A stretch of DNA of 64,000 bases from Actinomyces bowdenii (GCF_017592395.1 NZ_JAGFOU010000007.1:1-64000), one strand, 5' to 3'; shown: positions 43,638-53,477, counted from the first letter of the stretch. The notes: a model not told the origin generated them from the sequence alone. A program made the numbers and translations.

Positions 43638-45305
43638 ATGAGCACCGCACATCCCGCAGGACCGGCCACAGGAGCGCAGATGAGCCCCACCCCCGACCAC
43701 CCGCAGGCCCCCACGCCGCACAGCGCGCAGGGCGGCGCACCGGTCCCCCCAGCACCGGGCCCTGGCGGCGCCGAGCCGGTCCGGGGGCTGGAGGGCCGTG
43801 CCTTCCACCTCATCGGTGCGGGAGGGGCCGGGATGAGCGTGGTCGCCCAGCTGCTGGCGGCCCGCGGCGCCCGGGTCTCGGGCTCCGACGCCCTGGGGGG
43901 GCCCGCCTTCGAGCGCCTGGCCGGCCTCGGCCTCCGGGTCCACCGGGGGCACGCGGCCCACCAGGTGCCGCCCGAGGCCACCGTCGTGGTCTCCACCGCG
44001 ATCAGGCAGGACAACCCCGAGCTGGCCACGGCCCGCCAGCGGGGCCAGGAGGTCATCCACCGCTCCCAGGCCCTGGCCCTGGCGGCCCAGGGCCTCGACT
44101 TCGTCGCGGTGGCGGGCGCCCACGGCAAGACCACCACCTCGGGCATGCTCGCCCAGGCCCTCAGGGCCGCCGGGCAGGACCCCTCCTTCGCCATCGGCGG
44201 CACGGTGCGCGCCCTGGGCACGGGGGCGCACCTGGGCTCGGGCAGCGCCTTCGTGGCCGAGGCCGACGAGTCCGACCGCTCCTTCCTCAACTACAGCCCC
44301 CGCGTCGAGATCGTCACCAATGTCGAGCCCGACCACCTCGACAACTACGGCACCACCGAGGCCTTCGAGCAGGCCTTCGTCGATTTCGCCCACCGGCTGA
44401 GGCCCGGCGGACTGCTCGTGTCCTGCGCCCAGGACCCGGGCTCGCTGCGACTGGCCCGGCGCGCCGCCCAGGACGGCCTGCGGGTGGTCACCTTCTCCTT
44501 CCACCGCCCCCAGGACCTGCCCGGGGGCACGGCGGTGGGGGAGGGGCACGTCCACCTGGAGATCCTCCAGCGCGCCGCCGCCTCGACCCGGGCCGTGCTG
44601 ACCCTGAGCAGATGGGACCCGCGGGGCGGGCCCCAGCAGGTCGCCCAGGCGCCACTGGAGCTGGCGGTCCCGGCCGACCACGTGGCCCTGGACGCGGCCG
44701 GGGCCTGGGCGGCCGGCATCGAGCTGGGCGTCGAGCCCGGGGCGATGGCGCGCGCCCTGGGAGCCTTCGGCGGCACCGGGCGCCGCTTCGAGCCGCGGGG
44801 CGAGGCCGACGGCGTGCTCGTCATCGACGACTACGCCCACCACCCCACCGAGATCGAGGCGCTGCTGGCCTCGGCCCGCCAGGTCGCCCAGGGCCGCGGC
44901 GGCAGGATCCTCGTGCTCTTCCAGCCCCACCTGTTCTCGCGCACCCGGGCCTTCGCCGATCGTTTCGCCCGGGCCCTGGAGCGGGCCGAGGCGGTCGTGG
45001 TCACCGACATCTACCCGGCCCGCGAGGCCCAGGCCGACTTCCCCGGGATCACCGGGCGGACCATCACCGGGCGCATGAGCGGGGAGCGGGCGCGCTTCGT
45101 GCCCCAGCGACTCGAGGCCGCCCGCACCATCGCCGATCTGGCCCGCCCCGGGGACCTCGTGCTCACCGTGGGCGCCGGGGATGTCACCGAGCTGGGCGCC
45201 GAGGTCCTCCAGCGCCTGGGCCGGGGCGAGGCGGGCGGTGAGCCCCAGGACGGGCCCCGCGCCGCCGGCCCGGGCGCCGGGAGCGGGGAGCAGCAGGACC
45301 GATGA
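43638..45305 (+). CDS. murC: UDP-N-acetylmuramate--L-alanine ligase
   Basis: The 555-residue Mur ligase attaches L-Ala to UDP-MurNAc, the first peptide step. After a ~50-residue Pro/Gly extension come HLIGAGGAGMSVVAQLL, the ATP loop VAGAHGKTTTSGML, AEADESDRSFLNY and DDYAHHPTEIEALL. An internal ATG at 43680 would remove 14 residues and is an alternative start. The stop overlaps ftsQ by 4 bp. Confidence 0.95.
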   Translation: MSTAHPAGPATGAQMSPTPDHPQAPTPHSAQGGAPVPPAPGPGGAEPVRGLEGRAFHLIGAGGAGMSVVAQLLAARGARVSGSDALGGPAFERLAGLGLRVHRGHAAHQVPPEATVVVSTAIRQDNPELATARQRGQEVIHRSQALALAAQGLDFVAVAGAHGKTTTSGMLAQALRAAGQDPSFAIGGTVRALGTGAHLGSGSAFVAEADESDRSFLNYSPRVEIVTNVEPDHLDNYGTTEAFEQAFVDFAHRLRPGGLLVSCAQDPGSLRLARRAAQDGLRVVTFSFHRPQDLPGGTAVGEGHVHLEILQRAAASTRAVLTLSRWDPRGGPQQVAQAPLELAVPADHVALDAAGAWAAGIELGVEPGAMARALGAFGGTGRRFEPRGEADGVLVIDDYAHHPTEIEALLASARQVAQGRGGRILVLFQPHLFSRTRAFADRFARALERAEAVVVTDIYPAREAQADFPGITGRTITGRMSGERARFVPQRLEAARTIADLARPGDLVLTVGAGDVTELGAEVLQRLGRGEAGGEPQDGPRAAGPGAGSGEQQDR

Positions 45306-46654
45306 GGAAGCCCCGGGCCCCCCGGCCCCAGCACGACCCGCCGCAGGAGGACTCGCTGCCCCCCAGCGTGCCGCCCGCCTCCACCGGTGGGCGCCGGCGA
45401 GGGGCGGGCGCTCGGCCAGCCAAGGGGACCGGTGCGCCGACGCGCGGAGGGCGGCCCCGCCGCACCGCGGCACCGCCCTTAGCGGGCCGCGGCGCCGCAT
45501 CCGCCGGCCGCGCAGGTGCCAGCGCCTCCGATCCCGCGACGGGTCCGGGCAAGGGCCAGGAGCACGAGGAGCGGTCCCAGGACCGCGGTGAGCACTCCTC
45601 GGAGCTGACCGTCTTCAGCCGCCGGCCCGCCATCGAGCTGCGCCGCGAGGGCCGGGCCGACCGCGTGGTCTCCACGGGCCTGGCGGACCGGCTGGCCGAG
45701 CGCCGTCGGGCCCTCATGAGGCTGCGGATGCGGTGGGTGCTGGGCGCACTGCTGGTGGTGGTCCTGGTCCTGGCGCTGGGCTGGGGACTGCTGCTCTCGC
45801 CCCTGCTCGCGCTGCGCGCCCCTGCCATCGCGGTCAGCGGATCGGATGGCACCGTCCAGGACGGCCAGGTCCGCGAGATCCTGGCCCCCTACGAGGGGCG
45901 CTCCCTGCTGCGCCTGGACATGGCCGAGCTCTCCGAGAGGGTGGGGGAGGGCCTGGTGCGGGTCCGCTCGGCCGAGGTCACGAGGTCCTGGCCCCACGGG
46001 CTGAGCGTCGAGCTGAGGATGAGGGCGCCGGTGGCCGCCCGCCACACCGATGCGGGCGTGGAGGTCCTCGACGACCAGGCCGTGGTCCTGGAGGTCGCCC
46101 CCGAGGCCCCCCAGGGCCTGGTGACCATCGTGGCTGAGGGCCAGGGCCCCGGCGGGGCCGGCACCGGTGGTGGGCTCAGCGCCGCGCAGGTCTCCGCCGT
46201 CGCCGAGGTGGCCGGGGCCCTGGACCCCCAGGTGCTGGCCCGCGTGGTCAGCGGCTCGGCCACCACCACCGGGCAGGTGACCCTCACCCTGAGCGACGGC
46301 GCCACCGTGGTGTGGGGGGAGAGCAAGGACAATGCGCGCAAGTCCAGGGTCCTGGCCGTCCTGCTCCAGGCGCCCGCCGCGGTCTACGACGTGTCCTCCA
46401 AATCGCCCACGACGTCCCAGACCCCCGCAGCCCAGAGCCCGGCGGCCCCGAGCCCGGGCGACGGCGCGCAGCCGGCCTCCCCGGAGCAGGCGCCCGGCTC
46501 CGGGCCCACCGATGCCGGCTCGGCCGCTGCCGAGCCCGGCGCGCCACCGGACCGGCCGGATCCCGAGGCGCCGCCGCAGGACGGGCGGCCCCAGGACGAC
46601 CCGGGGCCGGCCGAGCCGACCGGGCCGGCTGAGCCGGCTGAGCAGCCATCGTGA
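45302..46654 (+). CDS. ftsQ: cell division protein FtsQ/DivIB
   Basis: The 450-residue bitopic protein has a ~140-residue basic, Pro-rich cytoplasmic N-terminus, one membrane segment (WVLGALLVVVLVLALGWGLL), a POTRA domain (PAIAVSGSDGTVQDGQVREI onward) and the FtsQ domain with VRSAEVTRSWPHGLSVEL and VLDDQAVVLEV. It links FtsL/DivIC to the divisome. The last ~85 residues are an Ala/Pro/Gly-rich tail not usual in FtsQ; it may cross or contact the wall. Confidence 0.92.
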   Translation: MRKPRAPRPQHDPPQEDSLPPSVPPASTGGRRRGAGARPAKGTGAPTRGGRPRRTAAPPLAGRGAASAGRAGASASDPATGPGKGQEHEERSQDRGEHSSELTVFSRRPAIELRREGRADRVVSTGLADRLAERRRALMRLRMRWVLGALLVVVLVLALGWGLLLSPLLALRAPAIAVSGSDGTVQDGQVREILAPYEGRSLLRLDMAELSERVGEGLVRVRSAEVTRSWPHGLSVELRMRAPVAARHTDAGVEVLDDQAVVLEVAPEAPQGLVTIVAEGQGPGGAGTGGGLSAAQVSAVAEVAGALDPQVLARVVSGSATTTGQVTLTLSDGATVVWGESKDNARKSRVLAVLLQAPAAVYDVSSKSPTTSQTPAAQSPAAPSPGDGAQPASPEQAPGSGPTDAGSAAAEPGAPPDRPDPEAPPQDGRPQDDPGPAEPTGPAEPAEQPS

Positions 46655-46743
46655 CCGGTGGGCGTGGGGCTCACGGGCGGGCCCGTCACGGGCGAACACG
46701 CCGGAGTGTCAATGCGCAGGCGAGGCCGGTGCGTCTCATAGCG

Positions 46744-46805
46744 TTGACCTTGTCGTTCGGAGAATGACATAAGTATGAACCTCAACTTGAGGTTGAGGGT
46801 TGAGG
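46744..46805 (+). promoter_or_regulatory. ftsZ promoter with MerR-like palindrome and TTGAGG repeats
   Basis: TTGACC (46744-46749) and CATAAG (46768-46773) are 18 bp apart. Directly downstream is the perfect palindrome AACCTCAA-C-TTGAGGTT (46778-46794), and TTGAGG then recurs at 46787, 46793 and 46800. The half-sites resemble MerR-family operators (ACCTCAA...TTGAGGT), but the position over the transcription start would favour repression. This gives ftsZ its own promoter inside the dcw cluster. Confidence 0.6.
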
Positions 46806-46848
46806 GGAGTCCCCAGGGACTCATGACGAACTCGCGGAGGGGACGCCA

Positions 46849-48150
46849 GTGGCGGAGAGCATGGCTGTGGATGACACACAGCACTACCAGGCGGAGATCA
46901 AGGTCGTCGGCGTCGGCGGCGGCGGCGTCAACGCCGTCAACCGGATGATCGAGGCCGATCTGCGGGGCGTGGAGTTCATCGCCGTGAACACCGACGCCCA
47001 GGCCCTGCTCATGTCCGATGCGGACGTCAAGCTCGACGTCGGCCGCGATCTGACCCGCGGGCTGGGCGCGGGCGCGGACCCGGCCATCGGCCGCAAGGCC
47101 GCCGAGGACCACGAGGAGGAGATCAGCGAGGCCCTGGAGGGCTCCGACATGGTCTTCGTCACCGCCGGTGAGGGCGGCGGCACCGGAACCGGCGCGGCCC
47201 CCGTCGTGGCGCGCCTGGCCAAGGCCATCGGCGCCCTGACCATCGGCGTGGTCACCCGCCCCTTCTCCTTCGAGGGGCGGCGCCGCTCGGCGCAGGCCGA
47301 GGACGGCGTCCAGGCGCTCCGGGAGGAGGTCGACACCCTCATCGTCATCCCCAACGACCGACTCCTCCAGATCGCCGACAAGAACATCTCCGTGGTCGAC
47401 GCCTTCAAGCAGGCCGACCAGGTGCTCCTCCAGGGCGTGCAGGGCATCACCGAGCTCATCACCACCCCGGGCCTCATCAACGTCGACTTCAACGATGTCA
47501 AGTCCGTCATGCAGGGCGCCGGCAGCGCCCTCATGGGCATCGGCTCGGCCACCGGCGATGGCCGGGCCATCGCCGCCACCGAGGAGGCCATCGCCTCCCC
47601 GCTGCTGGAGACCTCCATCGACGGCGCCCACGGCGTGCTGCTCTTCTTCCAGGGCGGCTCCGACCTGGGCCTGTTCGAGATGAACGAGGCCGCCAACCTC
47701 GTGCGCGAGGCGGTCCACCCCGAGGCCAACATCATCGTCGGCAATGTTGTGGACGGGGCCCTGGGCGACGAGGTCCGCGTGACCGTCATCGCCGCGGGCT
47801 TCGACGCCGAGCCGGTCAGCGCCCGCCAGCCCGCGGCCCGCCACACCCGCGTGCCCCCGGTGCCCTCCACCGTGGAGGACCTGCCCCCGGCCAGCGCCCC
47901 CTCCCGCGGTGCCCACGCGGCCGAGAACCCGGTCACCCGTCCCGAGCCCGCCCGCCTGTCGGAGGTCTCGGCCGCCGAGGCCCTCACCGGCGAGGTGCCC
48001 GCCCACGCCGAGGAGCCGGCCGCCCTCGGCGGCACCTACGGCATCCACAGCGCGCACAGCGCCCCCACGGGCACGGGCTTCGAGGTGCCCCAGGTCATCG
48101 GCGTGGACGCCGAGGACGACGGGATCGACCTGCCCGACTTCCTGCGCTGA
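46849..48150 (+). CDS. ftsZ: cell division GTPase FtsZ
   Basis: The 433-residue tubulin homologue forms the Z-ring. N-terminal [13 protein letters not shown], the GTP loop [14 protein letters not shown] (108-121, GGGTGTG at 109-115), the T7 loop region [11 protein letters not shown] and the C-terminal partner-binding peptide [11 protein letters not shown] are all present. GTG 46849 is chosen for GGAGGGG about 8 nt upstream; ATG 46861 would remove four residues. It is preceded by its own promoter region. Confidence 0.98.
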   Translation: MAESMAVDDTQHYQAEIKVVGVGGGGVNAVNRMIEADLRGVEFIAVNTDAQALLMSDADVKLDVGRDLTRGLGAGADPAIGRKAAEDHEEEISEALEGSDMVFVTAGEGGGTGTGAAPVVARLAKAIGALTIGVVTRPFSFEGRRRSAQAEDGVQALREEVDTLIVIPNDRLLQIADKNISVVDAFKQADQVLLQGVQGITELITTPGLINVDFNDVKSVMQGAGSALMGIGSATGDGRAIAATEEAIASPLLETSIDGAHGVLLFFQGGSDLGLFEMNEAANLVREAVHPEANIIVGNVVDGALGDEVRVTVIAAGFDAEPVSARQPAARHTRVPPVPSTVEDLPPASAPSRGAHAAENPVTRPEPARLSEVSAAEALTGEVPAHAEEPAALGGTYGIHSAHSAPTGTGFEVPQVIGVDAEDDGIDLPDFLR

Positions 48151-48158
48151 GGCGGGCG

Positions 48159-48941
48159 GTGAGCCTCAGCCGCGGAGGCGCAGACCTCCTGGAGGCCGAT
48201 CTGGGCCCCGGCGCCCACGGGTGGTTCACCACCCGCGGGGCCGGGGCCCAGGCGCCTCCCAGCGCGGGTGCGGACCGGCCCGGCCCCTACGCGGGGTGGA
48301 ACCTGGCCGACCACGTGGGCGATGACCCGGCACGGGTCCAGGCCCACCGCCGCGGGCTGGAGGGGGCCCTGGGACTGGGGCCGGACCGCCACCTGGCCTG
48401 GATGAACCAGGTCCACTCCGCCGTGGTGGCGCAGGCGGTCGCGGATGCGACCCCCACGGCCGATGCCCTGCTCCTGCGAGCCGCCCCCGGGGCGCCGGCG
48501 GGGGTCTGCGTCATGGCCGCCGACTGCGTCCCCCTGCTGCTGGCCTCCGGTGACGGCGCGATCGTGTGCGGTGTGCATGCGGGGCGCCGGGGCATGCTCG
48601 ACGGCGTCGTGACCGCCGCGATCGGGGCCATGGTCAGGGCTGGAGCGCGGCCCGAGGACCTGTGGGCCGCCGTCGGCCCGAGCATCTGCGGCTCCTGCTA
48701 CGAGGTGCCCGAGCAGATGCTCCACGAGTCCGCGCAGCGCGAACCCGCGTGTGCCTCACAGACGCGATGGGGCGCACCGGGGCTCGACGTGGCCGCAGGC
48801 GTCCTGGCCCAGCTCGAGCGCGCCGGGGTGGCGCATGTCCAGTCGGGCGGCTGGTGCACGATGGAGGACCCGCGTTTCTTCTCCTATCGGCGCGATGGGA
48901 TCACCGGGCGGCATGCCGCCGTGGCCCTTCCCGCGCGATAG
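48159..48941 (+). CDS. pgeF: laccase-domain protein PgeF (peptidoglycan editing factor)
   Basis: The 260-residue protein belongs to the DUF152/YfiH family. The metal- and substrate-site residues appear in HLAWMNQVHSA, MAADCVPLLLASGDGAIVCG, VHAGRRGMLDG and GPSICGSCYEVP. Members have been described as purine nucleoside phosphorylases and as editors that keep wrong amino acids out of peptidoglycan. GTG start, 8 bp after ftsZ. The usual next gene, yggS, is missing here. Confidence 0.92.
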   Translation: MSLSRGGADLLEADLGPGAHGWFTTRGAGAQAPPSAGADRPGPYAGWNLADHVGDDPARVQAHRRGLEGALGLGPDRHLAWMNQVHSAVVAQAVADATPTADALLLRAAPGAPAGVCVMAADCVPLLLASGDGAIVCGVHAGRRGMLDGVVTAAIGAMVRAGARPEDLWAAVGPSICGSCYEVPEQMLHESAQREPACASQTRWGAPGLDVAAGVLAQLERAGVAHVQSGGWCTMEDPRFFSYRRDGITGRHAAVALPAR

Positions 48942-49203
48942 CCCGGCCACTCGGCGCGCGCCGGGACGGCCCGGGCGCGGCCGGCCAGGGCGGGAGAAAT
49001 GCGCGGGGCAATGCCGGCGGCGGCGGCCGGGAATGGGGCGATGAGGCCCAAGGGCCAAGAAATGAAAGCAACCTGGACGTGACCTTTCTGGAACCTGGGG
49101 GAGGGTGACACGCCGGGAAGAGGTCCTGCGCGCGGTTGTCGCAGGCCGATACCGTCGGCACACATCCGGAACGCAGGGGACCGGACGGAACAAGGAGCGA
49201 ATC

Positions 49204-49659
49204 ATGGGCGCGCTGCGCAGTATGAGCAACTTCCTCGGCTACTCCGAGCCGGCGGAGGAGACCTACGAGGACGAGTACGAGCAGGCCGACGCCGGCTACG
49301 CCGCGCCGGAGGCCGAGGAGTTCGTCGACAACGACTTCCACGACTACGCCAGCCCCGAGCCCGAGGCGCAGGCCGCCCCCGACCTGCGCCGCATCGTCAC
49401 GGTGCACCCCTCGACGTACAACGAGGCCCGCATCATCGGCGAGGCCTTCCGCGACGGGGTGCCCGTCATCGTCAACCTCACCGGGATGAGCGAGTCCGAT
49501 GCCCGCCGCATGGTGGACTTCTCCGCGGGGCTGGTCTTCGGCCTGCACGGGGCCATCGAGCGCGTCACGCCGCGAGTCTTCCTGCTGACCCCCGTCAGCG
49601 TGGAGATCGACGGGGGCGAGGCCGCCGAGCTGCGGGGCCGCTTCTTCAACCAGAGCTGA
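49204..49659 (+). CDS. sepF: Z-ring anchoring protein SepF
   Basis: The 151-residue protein has an N-terminal membrane-binding helix ([13 protein letters not shown]), an acidic linker (about 15-60) and the SepF core with [44 protein letters not shown] and [12 protein letters not shown]. It tethers FtsZ to the membrane, replacing FtsA in actinobacteria. ATG 49204 is chosen because the membrane helix begins there; GGAGCG lies upstream. The 262-bp gap before it contains no gene. Confidence 0.96.
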   Translation: MGALRSMSNFLGYSEPAEETYEDEYEQADAGYAAPEAEEFVDNDFHDYASPEPEAQAAPDLRRIVTVHPSTYNEARIIGEAFRDGVPVIVNLTGMSESDARRMVDFSAGLVFGLHGAIERVTPRVFLLTPVSVEIDGGEAAELRGRFFNQS

Positions 49660-49669
49660 GCCCCGCCCC

Positions 49670-49966
49670 GTGAGCCTCCTTGCCCTCCTCGCCCGGATCC
49701 TGTCCAGCATCCTGAGCCTGTACGTCCTCGTGCTCCTCATCAGGGTGGTGCTGGACTGGGTCCAGCTCTTCGCCCGCCAGTGGCGGCCCACCGGCGCCGT
49801 CCTGGTCGTGGCGAATCTCATCTACGCCCTGACCGATCCGCCCCTGAAGTGGATCCGCAGGGCGGTGCCCATGGTGCGTATGGGCGGACTCGGGATCGAC
49901 CTGAGTTTCCTGGTCCTCATCCTGGGGATCATGATCGTTCAGCGCCTGCTCGCACTCCTGTTCTGA
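49670..49966 (+). CDS. yggT: YggT family membrane protein
   Basis: The 98-residue protein has two hydrophobic hairpins (about residues 5-27 and 73-96) and the YggT pattern YALTDPPLKWIRRAVP followed by GGLGIDLSFLVLIL. The family lies between sepF and divIVA across actinobacteria; its role is unclear, perhaps in membrane or septum organisation. GTG start, 10 bp after sepF. Confidence 0.9.
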   Translation: MSLLALLARILSSILSLYVLVLLIRVVLDWVQLFARQWRPTGAVLVVANLIYALTDPPLKWIRRAVPMVRMGGLGIDLSFLVLILGIMIVQRLLALLF

Positions 49967-50126
49967 TGACGGGGGCGGCGTCGAGCCGCTAGTGTGCTGT
50001 CCTCATATCAACGTGAGATACCGCGCTTGATGTGGCCTGGACCTCGAGTTCAGGTACTCTGTCCGCATGAGTGACCGGGAGCCCGGTGCTCGTGACCTTT
50101 TCCGTAACGACACCGAGGTGACGACC

Positions 50127-50732
50127 ATGACGCTGCTGACAGCAGACGACGTCCTCAACAAGAAGTTCCAGGCGACCAAGTTCCGCGAGGGCTACGAGCA
50201 GGACGAGGTCGACGAGTTCCTCGACGAGGTGGTCGAGGCCATGCGCCAGCTGGAGGCTGAGAACGCTGACCTCAAGGCCAAGTTGGAGGCCGCCAACCGT
50301 CGTATCTCCGAGCTCGGCGAGGGCGGCGCGATGCCCGCCGCGGCGCCGGTCTCCCCCGTCGCGGCTCCCGCCGAGCCGGCCATGGCCGTGCCCTCCCTGG
50401 CGGGCGGGGACGGGGCCCAGGGCCCCGCGGCCGCCTCCGGCATGCTCGAGCTGGCCCAGCGCCTCCACGACGAGCACGTGGCCAACGGCAAGGCCGAGGG
50501 CGAGCGGATCGTCACCGAGGCCCGCTCCACCGGTGAGCAGATCGTCCGCGAGGCCGAGGACCAGCGCAACCGCACTCTGGCCCAGCTCGAGAAGGAGCGC
50601 TCCGGCCTGGAGCACAAGATCGACGAGCTGCGCCGCTTCGAGTCCGACTACCGCACCCGCCTCAAGAGCTACCTGCAGAACCTCCTGACCAACGTGGAGG
50701 ACGGCAGCGAGAACGCCACTGCGGGCCTGTAG
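50127..50732 (+). CDS. divIVA: polar growth scaffold DivIVA/Wag31
   Basis: The 201-residue protein has the membrane-binding N-terminal domain LTADDVLNKKFQATKFREGY, then the coiled coil EVDEFLDEVVEAMRQLEAEN, an Ala/Pro/Gly linker (about 75-120) and a second coiled coil to residue 185. DivIVA marks curved membrane and directs tip growth in actinobacteria. I chose ATG 50127 because the conserved domain starts there; the longer frame from 50067 adds 20 unconserved residues. Confidence 0.95.
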   Translation: MTLLTADDVLNKKFQATKFREGYEQDEVDEFLDEVVEAMRQLEAENADLKAKLEAANRRISELGEGGAMPAAAPVSPVAAPAEPAMAVPSLAGGDGAQGPAAASGMLELAQRLHDEHVANGKAEGERIVTEARSTGEQIVREAEDQRNRTLAQLEKERSGLEHKIDELRRFESDYRTRLKSYLQNLLTNVEDGSENATAGL

Positions 50733-50795
50733 CACAGCGGTGCCCTGCGGCAGGAGGAGCTGCCGCCACGGCCCCGAGCCCCACACCGTGCCTCC

Positions 50796-50826
50796 GAGGG
50801 CGGCGCCCCAACCGGGCGCCGCCCTC
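50796..50826 (+). terminator. 13-bp perfect hairpin after divIVA
   Basis: GAGGGCGGCGCCC (50796-50808) pairs perfectly with 50814-50826 around the loop CAACC, 63 bp after the divIVA stop. It probably ends the sepF-divIVA transcript before lspA. Confidence 0.75.
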
Positions 50827-50901
50827 GTCGTCACGGGCGCGCCGCTGTCATCCCGCTCTCGCACCAGGACTACAACAGGACCTCCGTCCGGAGAAGAACC
50901 C

Positions 50902-51726
50902 ATGCACGAACATCCCGAATCCGAGGCCGGCGGCCCCGCCCGGCAGCCCAGGTCCGCCGGGACCATGCGGGACGAGGCGCTGCCGGTGGCGCCGCCGTCC
51001 AGTGGCTCCCCCGCCGAGCCCCACCAGTCCCGCCCCGCCGGCGGTGCGGCCTCCCGGCGGCCGCTGGCGCTGCTGTGGGCCGTGGCCCTCATCGTGGCGG
51101 TCCTCGACCAGGCCACCAAGGCCTGGGCCCTGAGCTCCCTGGAGGCGGGCCAGAGGGTGGCGCTGCTGGGCAGGCTCCTGGGCCTGACCCTCGTGCGCAA
51201 CCCTGGTGCCGCCTTCTCCATCGCCTCGGGGCAGACCTGGGTCTTCTCTCTGATCGCGATCGTCGTCTCGGTGGTGGTCATGCGGGCCTCGCGGCGCCTG
51301 GCCTCCCGGTCCTGGGCGGTGGCCCTGGGGCTGGTGCTGGGCGGGGCCCTGGGCAACCTCGTCGACCGCCTCGTGCGCTCCCCGGGGATCCTGCAGGGCC
51401 ACGTCATCGATTTCATCGACTACGCCGGGTACTTCGTGGGCAATGTCGCCGACATCGCCATCGTCGCCGCGGCGGGGGGCATCATCGTGCTGTCCTTGGG
51501 CGGCTGGGAGATGGACGGCACCCGCTCAGGCGGGCGCGAGGCCACCCGGACCGGGGAGTCTGATCCCAGCGCCCTGGGGCCGCGGCGCCGCGCCCGTCTG
51601 AGCGGCAGCGACCGGGCCCCGCGGGCCCGGCGAGCGCAGCGCGGGGGGCGGCCCCGCAATGACGAGGAGCCGCCGGTCCGGGGGCCGGTCGCAGCGGGGG
51701 AGCCCGACGAGGGGGCGGGGCGGTGA
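50902..51726 (+). CDS. lspA: lipoprotein signal peptidase (signal peptidase II)
   Basis: The 274-residue membrane aspartyl protease removes lipoprotein signal peptides. The core (about residues 52-200) has four membrane segments, with [30 protein letters not shown] (first catalytic Asp) and [20 protein letters not shown] (second catalytic Asp). A ~50-residue N-terminal extension and a ~65-residue basic Arg/Gly-rich C-terminal tail are unusual for this family. ATG 50902 follows GGAGAAG. Confidence 0.94.
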   Translation: MHEHPESEAGGPARQPRSAGTMRDEALPVAPPSSGSPAEPHQSRPAGGAASRRPLALLWAVALIVAVLDQATKAWALSSLEAGQRVALLGRLLGLTLVRNPGAAFSIASGQTWVFSLIAIVVSVVVMRASRRLASRSWAVALGLVLGGALGNLVDRLVRSPGILQGHVIDFIDYAGYFVGNVADIAIVAAAGGIIVLSLGGWEMDGTRSGGREATRTGESDPSALGPRRRARLSGSDRAPRARRAQRGGRPRNDEEPPVRGPVAAGEPDEGAGR

Positions 51727-52640
51727 GCCTGCGCCTGCTGCCCGTGCCCGAGGGCCTGGTGGGCGAGCGCGTCGATGCGGCCCTGGCCCGCATGACGGGC
51801 CTGTCCCGCACCCGGATCGGTGAGATGTGCCAGGAGGGAGCGGTGCGCCGAGGCGGCCTGGCCCTGGGCAAGTCCGAGCGCCTGGCGGAGGGGGACCTGC
51901 TGGAGGTCGACCTGCCCGACCCCCGGCCCGCCGAGCCCGTCCCCACCCCGGTGGAGGGCATGGGGCTGATCTACCAGGACGAGGATATCGTCGTCGTCGA
52001 CAAGCCCGCCGGCATCGCCGCCCACCCCTCCATGGGCTGGGAGGGCCCCGACGTGCTGGGCGCACTGGCGGCCATGCGCATCCGCGTGGCCACCTCCGGC
52101 GCCGCCGAGCGCCAGGGCATCGTCTCGCGCCTGGATGTGGGCACCTCGGGGGTCATGATCGTGGCCAAGGGCGAGCGGGCCTACTCCGTGCTCAAGCGGG
52201 CCTTCCGCGAGCACCGGGTGGACAAGACCTACCACGCCCTGGTCCAGGGCCACCTCGACCCCTCCTCGGGCACCATTGACGCGCCGATCGGGCGCCACCC
52301 CAGCAGGGAGTGGAAGATGGCGATCATCGACGGGGGGCGCGAGTCCGTCACCCACTACGACGTCATCGAGGCCATGCCCGGGGCCTGCCTGGCGCGGGTG
52401 CGCCTGGAGACCGGGCGCACCCACCAGATCCGCGTCCACATGTCCGCCGTGGGCCACCCCTGCGTGGGCGACGAGACCTACGGTGCCGACCCGGCCATGG
52501 CGCAGCGCACCGGCCTGGCCCGCCAGTGGCTCCACGCCCGCCATCTGGGCCTGGCCCACCCGATCACCGGGGAGCAGATGGTCTTCACCTCTCAGTACCC
52601 CGACGACCTCGTCCACGCCCTGGAGATCCTGCGCACCTGA
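51723..52640 (+). CDS. rluD: RluA/RluD family pseudouridine synthase
   Basis: The 305-residue enzyme converts uridine to pseudouridine, probably in 23S rRNA. An N-terminal S4 domain (about 13-62) precedes the catalytic domain, with [11 protein letters not shown] and the catalytic Asp138 in [19 protein letters not shown]. The late motif [20 protein letters not shown] is also present. GTG 51723 overlaps the lspA stop by 4 bp; this lspA-rluD pair is common. Confidence 0.92.
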   Translation: MSLRLLPVPEGLVGERVDAALARMTGLSRTRIGEMCQEGAVRRGGLALGKSERLAEGDLLEVDLPDPRPAEPVPTPVEGMGLIYQDEDIVVVDKPAGIAAHPSMGWEGPDVLGALAAMRIRVATSGAAERQGIVSRLDVGTSGVMIVAKGERAYSVLKRAFREHRVDKTYHALVQGHLDPSSGTIDAPIGRHPSREWKMAIIDGGRESVTHYDVIEAMPGACLARVRLETGRTHQIRVHMSAVGHPCVGDETYGADPAMAQRTGLARQWLHARHLGLAHPITGEQMVFTSQYPDDLVHALEILRT

Positions 52641-52650
52641 GGAGGATGCA

Positions 52651-53226
52651 GTGACGACGATGCCAGCGACCCCGGCCCCATCCGAGTCCGGCAGCGGCCC
52701 CGCGCTGCGGATCGCGCCCGCCCGCCAGGTGGTCGGGCCCATCTCCTTCGAGACCGCCCGGGGCGATGAGTCCTCGGCCCGGACCGAGGCGGTGCGCCGG
52801 GGCACGGCCGATGTCCGCCTGGAGGTCTTCGTCATCGAGCAGCAGGTGCCCCTCATCCTGGAGATCGACGCCAAGGACGACGAGGCCACCACCGTGCACG
52901 TCCTGGCCCGCGGGGCCGACGGAACCCCGCTGGCCGCGGGCCGCCTGCTCATCGAGCCCGACCACCCCGGCCAGGTGCACCTGGGCCGCCTGGCGGTGCG
53001 CCTGGCCGCGCGGGGCACGGGGCTGGGCGCACGCATGGTGGCCGCCATCGAGCAGGCCGCCCTGGACATCCGGGGGGAGGGCGTCGCCGTCGTCCTGTCG
53101 GCCCAGGAGCAGGCCATGGGCTTCTACGAGCGCTGCGGCTACCGCCCCGTCACCGGTGAGAGCTACATGGACGCCGGGATCCCCCACCAGGACATGGCCC
53201 GCACCCTCAGCCGCGGGGCCCGCTAG
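52651..53226 (+). CDS. GNAT family N-acetyltransferase (ElaA-like)
   Basis: The 191-residue protein carries the ElaA-type pattern VRLEVFVIEQQVPLILEID, ending with VHLGRLAVRLAARGTGLGAR (acetyl-CoA loop) and GFYERCGYRPVTGESYMDAGI. Substrate unknown. GTG 52651 follows GGAGGA 10 bp after the pseudouridine synthase gene, so it is probably in the lspA operon. Confidence 0.85.
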   Translation: MTTMPATPAPSESGSGPALRIAPARQVVGPISFETARGDESSARTEAVRRGTADVRLEVFVIEQQVPLILEIDAKDDEATTVHVLARGADGTPLAAGRLLIEPDHPGQVHLGRLAVRLAARGTGLGARMVAAIEQAALDIRGEGVAVVLSAQEQAMGFYERCGYRPVTGESYMDAGIPHQDMARTLSRGAR

Positions 53227-53381
53227 GCGCCCTTCCCCGGGGGCGGACGGGGGCCTGGTGCGCTTCCTGGTCCGGGGTGCGGGTCGGGATGCCCTGCGGG
53301 CCGGCACACTGGTGCGCCGGGAGGGCCACGCGCTCCAGGAGGGTCGCGTGTCACCGGGAGGGCGGTGGGGCCGCAGGTTGG

Positions 53382-53477
53382 GCGTCGTTTCGCGGAAAGA
53401 GCGTCACTTCGCGACGTGGACGACACTTACAAGGTACGTTCATTCCGCGAAGTGACGCCTCTGTCGCGAAGTGGCGC
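53382..53477. repeat. four-part inverted repeat, copy 2
   Basis: Units lie at 53382-53394, 53401-53413 (forward) and 53446-53458, 53465-53477 (reverse). GCGTCACTTCGCG at 53401 is the exact reverse complement of the 53446 unit. Start-to-start spacing is 19, 45 and 19 bp, the same as copy 1 at 5849. The 32-bp centre shares TGGACG and an AAGGTACG-like motif. It lies in the 571-bp gap (53227-53797) upstream of dnaE, which has no gene. Confidence 0.8.
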
